Assembly (NCBI GenBank): GCA_027625915.1
Contig: JANTQA010000033.1
Coordinates: 6,510,001-6,574,000, forward strand
Direction: 5' to 3'
Length of the DNA stretch: 64,000 nt
From: Anaeramoeba flamelloides
Taxonomy: Eukaryota; Metamonada; Anaeramoebidae
Under the pieces are notes generated by a model. It saw only the letters and a program-made list of their open reading frames with translations. It was not told the DNA's origin and searched no databases. The position numbers and the translations under genes were made by a program. Shown one piece after another: positions 37,863 to 47,200 of the stretch. The first letter of the stretch is position 1; each line of letters opens with the position of its first letter.

Positions 37863-38188
37863 GCAATGATAACGATAAGGATAATGAAAATTACGAAAAG
37901 GTTCGAGTTCATAAATTAATATTATTGGCCAGATCTGGGTTATTTCGAGATATGTTTGATACCTTAGATAAGAAAGAAAGAAATATTAATCAAATTAAAG
38001 ATTATACCAAAAAATCAAAACAAAGCTTACAAATTTTAATCAAATATTTTTATACAAACAAAATACAATTTAATAAAAAAGAAAATATTCATCTTGACCA
38101 TATTAAAGAAGAATTAGAAGATTCCGTTGAATATTACCAATTAAATAAAAATTCTGATTTTATTGATCAGTTAAAAAAATTCAATTAA
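32559..38188 (+). CDS. RCC1-repeat protein with two BTB domains (exons 32559-33159, 36585-38188)
   Basis: Likely adaptor joining a beta-propeller to BTB dimer or cullin-3 binding modules, as in RCBTB and IBTK-like proteins (family knowledge). Splicing gives 734 residues. Exon 1 (200 residues plus one base) ends inside an RCC1 blade: KDGTLYSSGHNNY; exon 2 supplies GQLGDGTKVS, so the join rebuilds the canonical G-N-x-x-GQLG signature. Further blades: ELFACGRNEKSQLGIG, KSYSCGSKYYNGIG, ELYGWGFDQ. A first BTB runs from about 410 (KYCDSILIAYSN, later IPIHKVLLELR), interrupted by a Gly/Asn/Glu repeat near 435-465. A second BTB starts near 640 (VRVHKLILLARSGLFRDMF, LIKYFYTNKIQF), just after a 17-Asn run. 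The start is the first ATG of the exon. The GTG at 36644 is not a start. No cytoskeletal or GEF activity can be claimed from sequence. Confidence 0.85.
33240..33410 (+). repeat. Dispersed repeat, copy A (partner 63670-63810)
   Basis: Shared: GAAGAAGTGTAAATTACACT / GAAGAAATGTAAATTACACT; CCTTTTACTTAAAT; AATCATAGATTCCAC / AATCATAGATTTCAC; then ACAT-CC-AA-TT segments. Lies inside the RCC1-BTB intron. Good match over about 140 bases. Confidence 0.65.
33492..33685. mobile_element. Tc1/mariner-type MITE, copy 3 (194 bp), inside an intron
   Basis: Starts CAGTCAGATCCACTTTTAAG, ends AAAAGTGGAACTGACTG, flanked by TA on both sides (33490-33491, 33686-33687). Same internal TTAAGGCACA repeats and same loop (TTCTAGTAAAATAA) as copy 2. 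It lies within the large intron of the RCC1-BTB gene, so it is transcribed with the pre-mRNA. Confidence 0.87.
33770..34230 (+). repeat. Dispersed repeat family, copy B
   Basis: Matches 31480-31770 directly and 62920-63230 in reverse. Landmarks on the reverse match: TCAAATTAGAACCATTCA; AATGTTAACACTT; ACTCACAAAACAAAAAA; GAGTTCTTCTATTTAAAAGA with AACTCAACTTTAAC. Lies in the RCC1-BTB intron. Confidence 0.65.
34473..34660. repeat. Fold-back sequence in the RCC1-BTB intron
   Basis: ATTAAGGGACTAGTCTCTATTA near 34473 pairs with TAATAGAGATTAGCCCCTTA ending near 34660. Weaker inner pairing follows (GAAAAATTTCTAAATAAGG against a TTTTTCAAATCTAAGTAA segment). Confidence 0.55.
35170..35258. repeat. Perfect 16-bp inverted repeat, GC-rich for this DNA
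   Basis: CCAAAGAGCGACACTC at 35170-35185 and its exact complement GAGTGTCGCTCTTTGG at 35243-35258, with a 57-base spacer. Its CG content is unlike the surroundings. It lies in the RCC1-BTB intron. Confidence 0.8.
37285..37362 (+). repeat. Coding (GGAAAC/GAAAAC)n hexamer repeat
   Basis: Encodes an alternating Gly-Asn/Glu-Asn stretch in the middle of the first BTB of the RCC1-BTB protein. The related unit GAAAAC also encodes Asn-Glu repeats at 53155-53187. Confidence 0.9.
37811..37861 (+). repeat. Coding (AAT)17 microsatellite
   Basis: Seventeen uninterrupted AAT codons give a poly-Asn run just before the second BTB domain. Likely to vary in length between strains. Confidence 0.95.
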
Positions 38189-39894
38189 TAAAATTAAATA
38201 ATTATGGATTAATACATCAAATTCTATATATTTTTTATACACCATCATCACATACATTGCTTTGTATATGTTTTTATTGTTATTTTTGGCAATTTTTGCT
38301 TTTTTGGAATTCATTTTTTAAATTGTCTGGGATATATCCTTTTATTTTTTAATTTTTTTTATCTATTTTTGTAGGAGATACAAGCCATAAAAAACACTAT
38401 AAAATTAACCAACTTGTTTTTAAATATCTTAAACAAATAGGGTGTGTTCTGGTTAGATTGTAAATGGAACTGAATAAGCCCAGTAAATTGTAAAAAGGTT
38501 GAAAAACCACAAAAATTGAAAATAATCTATTTTATTAACAAGTCTGAAAATAATTTGATTTTTTTATTTTTGAAAATAAAATATTAAATTTAAATGAAAT
38601 ATCTAAAATTAGTCCTATAACGAATAAAAAAAATTAAATTATCTCCAAAAATAAATAAAAACAATCAAATATTTTTGGGATTTGCTCTTCTTTTTAAAGA
38701 AAAAAAAATAAAAGAATAGACATTAAGACAAGGTTAAAAAATATACTTTTTAAATTAAAAAATAAAACTCACTTTTGAAAAATGATAAAATAATCAAACA
38801 ATCTAATTCTGAGGAATTTTAATTCGAAAGATTCTTGAAAGTGATTTTTATTTGGGATTTTTTGGAAAAATTTATACTAATTCTTTCATAAAACAATTCA
38901 TTTCGCGTTTAAAAAAAAAAAAAATAGGACAAGTGTCAAGGATTATTTTAAATATTCCTTTTATTCAATTGGTTAAAATTGGATATGTTTTCATAATAAA
39001 GTTCCTTTATAACCCTATTACCAAGAATTTTAGATGAAAAACAGGAAATTTTTTTAAAAATTTTTGTAAAATCTTGGCTGTTTTTTTCCTTTTAGTTATA
39101 AATTTAAATTAAAAAATTAAATTAAAAAATATTTAAAAAGTTGTTTAAACAAAAATTTTTATCATTCGGGATAAGTTTGAAAAAAATTTGAAAAGTTTTC
39201 ATTTTCGGGATTTTACAATATTTTTTATATGATTCTAAATTATTGTAAACTGAACCGAAATTTTGCGAATTTAACCCAATTTAAGTGAAATGAAGTAAAA
39301 ATCAGATGATTTTCTTTTGATCAATATTAGATCCATGTTATTAATCCCGAGTTTGTATTGTATAATGAAATTTTTCAAAAAAAAGATTTGAGACAATTTC
39401 AAAATACCCAGAAAAAAAAAAAAAAGAAAATAGAAACAAGAAGAACCAATTTGAAAAGAAACATTAATTCTACAAAAAGAGTATTCTTTAGATTTATTGG
39501 AATAGAATGTTCTAATTTAAAAACTATAAGAGTAATATTTTTCATTTGATCTATAATTAGTAGATATTTTTACCTTTTTGTTAAAATAGTTAAGATCTAT
39601 ACCTTTAGGCGGAAATTTGTTTACAGTAATTTAGATTCTAATATTAAATCAATACTTTACACATTGATTTTTCAAAAACAATATTTTCTTGTCAGGATTT
39701 GATTTTGTGATTGAAATGGTTTTGATTCAGTTCTTGGACTGGGAAAGTTATTGATTATAAAATTATTTTCATTGTCTGATATCTAGTTACATAAAGTCGT
39801 AAGATTAACAAAGAAATAGTTAAAAACTAAAAATCAAATATAAAAATCTAATTTATATGGTTATAGTTGAGATAAAAGTTAATTTCATTAAATT

Positions 39895-40620
39895 AAAAAA
39901 ACTTCTAGTGCCACACTACCAAGAAAATTTAAACACTAAAAATTAAAGTTAGCCAAAAGTATATATATGTTTTCAGTTATACTTTTTTTATAAATTATTT
40001 TTTCAAATTTATCATAATTTTAAGTAATAAAAAAAGGATAGCTATTAAACTCATGAAAATCCGAATACCCCATTTTTCAGAAAAACTGACTTTTGAAAAA
40101 AAAACCCTCTTTTTGGGGTATTTTTTTAGATGAAAAAAGTTGAAATGAATTAATTTTTGATTGAAAATTAAGATTAAAAAAGAATAAATGTTAAAAAAAA
40201 TTGCAGAAGACAATCGGGAATGTATATAAAAACTCAAACCATGGAAAAAAATAAAATGATAAAAAATATTCAAAAAACAGATAAAAAATCAGATTTTCAA
40301 TTTAATTTAGCGATCATCTTTGGATTGGGATATTTTGTTCTATTTTTGAATTGAAAAAAATGTTTCATTTTAGACTATTAAAAAAATACTTGAAAATTTT
40401 CTCTCTACTAAGTTATTTAAAAAATTCAAAAATTTTACAATTAACAATGAAAAAAATATTACTGAAAAATTTCATTTTTTTTCAATTCCGATTAATATCT
40501 ATTAAAGTTGTAAACCTTTTTGAAAATTGTTATATAAATATTGTTTATTATATGAGTGTATTTCAATAGGACAAAATTTAGAGATTTTTTTTTGAAAAAA
40601 ATTTCCTTGTCTTGCAAACT
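39895..40620 (+). repeat. Dispersed ancient repeat, copy A without insertion (partner 57270-58330)
   Basis: Long collinear match to the partner: ATTAAAGTTAGCCAAAA; TTTATAAATTATTTTTT; CTCATGAAAATCCGAATACCC / CTCATTAAGATTCAAATACCC; GACTTTTGAAAAAAA; GGGTAT; ATAAAATGATAAAAAATATTC; TTTAGCGAT; CTCTCTACTAAGT; AAAATTGTTATATA; TTTATTATAT; AAATTTAGAG. Here ATTGTTATATAAATATTGTT is uninterrupted (about 40527-40545), whereas the partner carries a palindrome at this spot. Confidence 0.75.
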
Positions 40621-42184
40621 TACTTTACTTTTATGATCAGAAAAGAAGAAATGTATTTTTTATTTTCTTACCTTTGAATATTTATCTCAAAATTTAAAAT
40701 TTTAATAAGGTAACTTTAGAAGAAAAATACTCCCCAAAAGGGAATTTCATAAATTAAATGTAAATTTAAAATAGCCAAACATAGTACACAATTTTTTTTT
40801 TTTTCAAATAGTGAAATAGATAAAAATTGACACTAAATTTAAAATTTAATCTCAAAAATTGCTTTTAATTTTCAGTTCATCTCTACAATTAATTGTAAAG
40901 ATTTGTAATTTTTTTAATTTCTAGATTTACTAAATTGTAAAAATTGATATATTTAAAAAATTTCATCATAATCTGAATTATAATGGTTAATGGTTACTTG
41001 GTTATGAATAAATGTATCTGTTAAATGGATATATTTTGGAATTTTTACTAATATTTTCATTCGGACAGAAAAATTGATTCTCACAAAATTTTAAACTTTT
41101 TGGTTTTTGGTTTGTTAGTTTTTGGTTACTATGAAAATAACTATTTATTAGATTATCTATAGAAAAATATTCCCTTTTCTATCGCCTTAACGTACCAATA
41201 AACTTACAAACAATCTCCTCGTCAATTTAATTTCATATCCAAAATTCAAAACATCTTCAAATTGTTATAAAAAACTAGAAATTTGTGTATTATTAGACAA
41301 AAATTGCTTTTAAGACTATCTTCTAAAACGAATAATTGTTTTGAAAAGTTTGATATCTATTTTTCTCATTAGTTGAAAAGTTCAAAATACAACATATATA
41401 AGAATGATTTCAAAAAAAAAATTGTTCAGGGAAGAATATCTAAATCTTGTTATCTACATAATATGTATACCAAAATATATTTTAACGAGAAAAACATTAA
41501 TTTTCGCAACAGTACATGATAAAAAAAAAAAACTTAATTACATAAAAAAATACAATAATTATTTTTAACATTGAAAAACAATATCATTTTTTTGTTTAAA
41601 GTACCTAACAATTTTATTATTTTTTCCAGTCAAAAAAAATATGATACAATCTACCAAAAGATTTTGATATACAATTCCCCCCCAAAAATACCTTTTTAAA
41701 CCGGAAATATACAAGTAATAGTCTAAAGAAATACTTTTTTATTTGATTATTTTTAATCAATAATTATTAAATTCATCATAATTCTACAGTTCAATTATCT
41801 TTATTATTATTTCTCTTCCGTTTAAAGTTTTTCAAACCTATAAAACCAATTTAAATTAATTGTTCTAATAAAAAAAATAAGAAATATTCTCAAATAATTT
41901 ATTTAATTAATAAGAATTGGTTATTATAATATAATTATTTGAAAAATATTATTATTAACTTTTTGACTTTTCAAGAAATTTAATAAATATTTGTGAATAA
42001 ATAAATGATTATTATTTTTTTTTTTTCAGATCTTCAAGAATTAAATATTAGGTTTATTTTTCTTTTATATTTAAAATAAGACTTATGTTTTTATTATGTT
42101 TGTTGGAAAAAAATCTCAGAAATCACAATAAAGGAGATTTTATAAAAATAAAAAAGGTTTATCAAATTTATCTTTTTTGAGTTC

Positions 42185-42833
42185 ATCATTGTGAAAAAAA
42201 TTTAGTTCATTAAAAAAAATTGTGTCAGTCAAAATTTTTTTTTGGTTTTTTAAATAGTATAGTAGGGGAAAAAACACTGGACATGAAAATAATCCGGGTA
42301 AAGAAATTTAATTATGAATAAACAAAAAGGTGATATGTAATTTCTTTTATTTTCAAATAAATCCTTTTTATAAATAAACCAAATTTTTTTATGAACAAAG
42401 TAATAAACCCACCTAGTGTTAATTTAAAGTAGTATTTCTAGAGAATACTCAAGTAATTGTTAGATAATCAAATTAAATCAACTTTTTTGAAAAACAATAG
42501 GGTTTTATATATGCTTCTTAGAGTTGTAAAAATGATAATTTTTATTCTTGTTATTTGTTTGATCGAATATTGTTTTGTGGAAGTGTAATTTAATTAATCA
42601 TCATTCTAATTTGTGAGTGAGTTATGATTTTAAAAGTTTGATTCTTAAAAAAGGGATTTTATAATAAATAACAGAAATTACATAGCAATTTTTCTAATAT
42701 TCACAAGTAAAAATCTTTTCAGGGATTTTTTTTATTTCCGTTATTTTTTCCCCTACTAAACTATTTAAAAAACCAAAACAAATTTTTGACTTATAAAAAT
42801 TTTTTTAATGAGCCAAATTTTTTTCACAATGAT
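42185..42833. mobile_element. Inverted-repeat element, 649 bp with ~90-bp terminal repeats
   Basis: Left arm 42185-42274 (starts ATCATTGTGAAAAAAATTTA, ends TAGTAGGGGAAAAAA) pairs in exact register with the right arm 42744-42833 (starts TTTTTTCCCCTACTA, ends TTTTTTTCACAATGAT). Roughly 85-90% pairing by eye. The 470-base middle has no frame. No clear target duplication seen. Probably a non-autonomous DNA transposon of unknown superfamily. Confidence 0.7.
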
Positions 42834-43796
42834 CAATCACAAATATCTAGAATAAAAAAGGATCTGCCTCTTTTTTACTGAAAATAAAATTGTGAAAAAT
42901 GAATTCTTAAACAAATAATAATTTATTTCTCTAAAGTTGATAAACGGTTTTACTTTTTTGGACTTAATTGTACCTTTGTGTAAAATAATTACTCGATTAC
43001 ATTTGAGAAAAAAAATTTATAAGAGGAAGTTGTGCCTTAAACGATAAATTTAAATGTTACAATTTAGAAAATCTGTTTGCATATTTTCAACTTATTTAAA
43101 GTCGTAGATCGAATCGTGCATCATCTTTATGTTGTTTTTATGTTTTCTTTTTAATTAATCAGGGAAAATGGTAAAATTTGAATTATTTACAAATTTTTTC
43201 TTTCTCACTCAATAATTAATGTAACTGAACAAACAGTAAACTAATATAAATCCTTGAGTTCGTTTTGGTTCTCGTATTTTCCTAAAAGATGATAATCTCT
43301 TTTTCACCAAATCAAGAATTGCCCAACAATTGCAAACAATCAACTTCCCTTTCCGACTTTACAAAAAACTTTCGAATTATTCAAACCATAAAAGTATGAA
43401 TTAGAAATGTTCTTCAGATTTATTTTTTGTGAAAGTCGTGTCAGGTTTGGTTGTCCATCGAAGCGTAAGAAAAGATTTGAGAAATAAAGTGGATTTTAAT
43501 TCCTTACAAAAAAAAAAACAACACAAGACCTGAATAACTCAAAACAAGAAGATCCCAAAAAGAATTCTTGAAAAAAAAATAGTATCCAAAAAATTGGAAA
43601 AAAATAAATTTCGAAACAAAACACAAAAAGAGAAAGGGTCGAATTAAATTGAAAGACTTTGACTTTTCAATCAGGCTCGATTCAAAGCAATTTATTCTTT
43701 TCTAGACAGTTTTGGTGAGGATAATTTTACTTTCAAAACAAAATGAAAAACAAACCAAATTTTCCAAAATTTATTTTTTTAGTTTTTTTTAAATAA

Positions 43797-44243
43797 ATGA
43801 AAAAGTCTTTTCTTCTTCTTGTTTTTATAATTTTAGGAATTATTTTAGGATTTATCACTAAAGTAAATACAGAAAGGCTTACGGATGATGTCTGTAACTT
43901 TCTTTATGGAGACGATTGCGAAAGGTGTACAAATAGGGATCGACCCTTTCATCAATTTTGTGGTACTTATTGTGTCGACACCACATCTGGGACAGAAGTT
44001 TACTCTTGTTCAGCATCCGGATATTGTGATGGAGATCAAACCACTTGTGAGGAGCGCCAGGACTGTGATATCTTTACTGGTTCCGAAATGTGCAGAGTTT
44101 GTTTAGATAAGGGATGTAAATGGACCAACGACGCAACTGGCGCATGCCACAAAACTAATGGAGACGTTACTGAAATAAGTGGTTGTGAAAATGTTCCAAT
44201 GACAGCAGAAGGTAATTCTTTTCTTTTTCTTTATTTCAGAAAG

Positions 44244-44275
<32 letters not shown>

Positions 44276-47200
44276 CATAATTCCCACAAATTTTTTTATT
44301 TTTTTCCTTTTTTAAAAAACAAAAAACATTTTTCCTTTGAACTGTTTGGTAATAACGAAGATTTGGATTAAAATGTGATGAAAATGAATCTTAAAAAAAA
44401 AAAAAAAAAATTAAAGTAAAAAACAAACACTGAGAGAGCTTGTAAATTCTAATTTTTTCAACTCTTTTTGAATTTCATTGTATTCTTTTGCCAATTTGCT
44501 TCTCAAAAAAGATAACTGACTGAAAAAATACATAACCTCTCTGTTCCAAAGAAACTCTTTTTAGGATCGAACAGTTTTCAAGACTTTTTATTTATTTTGA
44601 AAACCAACAGTAATTTTTTAACTGATAAAATCTCAATACTAATTGTTAATTTTTTTTTTTCGAGAATTTACAAATTACTGCTTCCATCAAATTAAACTCA
44701 CAATAATTTGAACTCAAAGTTCAATACAGAAGCTTAAATAAATCTGTCGAAACCTCATTTTTAATTGATTTGTAAAGATCTTTGCGGTTCGTTCAACTAA
44801 CCATATGTAAAATAATTAGAAACTTGAAATAAAATTTTTTATTTCTTAATTCGAAAATAGTTGTATTGACAACTAAATGAGTACATTTTTAAAAAAAGTT
44901 ATAAAAGCAAAAATTTAAAAGTTACTCATAGTGTTGTTCTATTTCATCTTTTTGAGTTTTTTTATTTTATAACTGGTATTTGAAATATAAATGGGAAATA
45001 ATTTTCACTTAATCTTATCTTCCCCTTTTTTTTTATATTAAGAAACTTTCAAAGAAATAGATTCTAATTTGTGATCTCTGTTTATTTGTTTGATTCTTAT
45101 TTTTTAATTGTGCACACTCGGGGAAATAATAATCCTAAATAAAACCATATCTGAAGAATAGAAAAAAAAAAAAAGATTAAATGAAATTCTATCCCCTTTG
45201 AATTTCAAATAACAGTGATATGAAAAAACTCAAAAAGGTGAAATAGAACAACACTATGAGTAACCTTTAAATTTTTACTGTTATAACTTTTTTAAAATAA
45301 CCTTAAGGAATTGGACCTATCATGATACTCACCGAAATTGAAATATGTGACAGTTTATTAATAAAAATTATATTGGCGCCCTAAAGTTCTAAAATCTCAA
45401 AAAATTTGTTCAAAAAAAAAAAATAAATGCAAAATTTTGATTTTACTAATATTTGTAATTCAAATTTCAAAAAAAAATTTAAAAAAAAAAACGATAATTG
45501 AAAGTGGGTAGTGGATTTGTGAAATCTATTAATTTTTGACTTCAGAATTTTACCTTTTTTCGGCAATTTAAAACGATATTCATTTTAATAATATTGAAAT
45601 TTTTTCTACTAGTCATTAAATTTGAAATAAAGTAAATTATGGTTTCTTTTTTCAATTGACAATCTAATTGAAATAAATCTCTCAAAATTATTGGAAATAA
45701 TGTTGCTGTGTAAATACATAATAGATTTTCAACAGTGATAATTGACTAAATCTTGTGGTTAAAAATTAATAACTTTTTAATCATTGATCCAAATTCTTTA
45801 ATATAATATTCATTATTTTTAATTAAGAAAAATTTTTATTGATCAGACAAACAGATCTTCAAAAAAAAAAATAAAAAGAAAATTAATGAACCGATCAAAA
45901 GATTATGTTTTCCATTATACTTTGACCGATCATTTGATCGAGCCCATTTTCATCAACAATAGCAATCATGAATCCTAACCTTGTTATCACATTATATAAT
46001 ACTATAACGATAAATATTTGGTTATTACTAACTCTTCATAATTTCTTTATATTTTTCTTTTTATGTTGTGATTCATTTCTTTCTGAACTCTCTGAAATTT
46101 TAAATGTGATTGTTTAAATTCAAAATATTTCTACAAAAAGATGGTAAACTTCCATCGAGACGAAGATTGTTTCATACTTTTTTTTTTTTTAAAACTCTTC
46201 TCCTTCAAAATTTAGCTTTCAATTTCACAGATAAAGCCCAATTAGAGCTGAATGTGATTTTTTTTTTTTTTTTTTTTTTTTGGAGAATTGCTAATATACA
46301 TGTTCAAAAATGATTTCTGAGTTTTTCATGTTTTTTTGTTAAAATTGTGATTTTTTTATTAACTGTGATACTTTTCTGGTATGTCCCCAAGTGACAGGAA
46401 ACTTGGCCATTATTTGATATAATAAAATGACAACAAATTCCATTTAATAAACCATTGAAGATGTTTGGGTTTGTTTGAATTTGAAAAAAAAGTATTTTGA
46501 ATTTTCTCTTGACCTTTCTACCCCAAACCACTTCCTTTCTTTTTTAAATACAATAGAACGTTACTAAATACATCAAATTTACTGGCAAGTTTCCTGTCAC
46601 TTGGGGACATACCAGAAAAGTATCACAGTTAATAAAAAAATCACAATTTTAACAAAAAAACATGAAAAACTCAGAAATCATTTTTGCACATGTATATTAG
46701 CAATTCTCAATTAACATATTAGTCTTAGTTTTTTAAATCTCAAAATCAAATAAACACATATAAAGATTTGAACTAAATTATTTACTTTCGTGAAATATTC
46801 ATTTTAAAACCTCTTAATATTTTGGAAAATTAGAGTAATTTTACAAAAGTTTGATAAAAAAATTTTTTTTAATAAAAACCAGAAAATAGGTCAACCGAAG
46901 TGAAAGTAATTCCAAAACATAATCTTTTTTTATCAAAAACAGATCTTTTTTGAAAACAAAACTAGATCGTTTCTAAAGACAAAAAAAAAAATTATGTGAT
47001 AAGATTCGATTTTTTAAAATAATCAAAATAATTGATTTTTATTGTTTTAAATTGAGACAAATTTTTTTTTGAAATCAACAAAAAAAAATACCTTCCTTCT
47101 GATTTTTTTGGTGGAATACTTTTCTTCTTAATATGCTGGTGAGATAAAAGCAACTTTGATCTGAAAATTTTTTTTGTATTCAAAGTATTTTTTTTAAAGA

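Larger units (their letters stand above)
38189..43796. other. Intergenic, 5.6 kb, repeat-bearing
   Basis: No gene recognised. Holds a dispersed repeat copy (39.9-40.6 kb) and a 649-bp inverted-repeat element (42.2-42.8 kb). A lone GTTGTGCCTTAAA at about 43029 resembles the MITE inner motif but has no partner. The last 500 bases before the PSI gene are richer in C and G than the rest and may hold its promoter; no motif is claimed. Confidence 0.6.
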
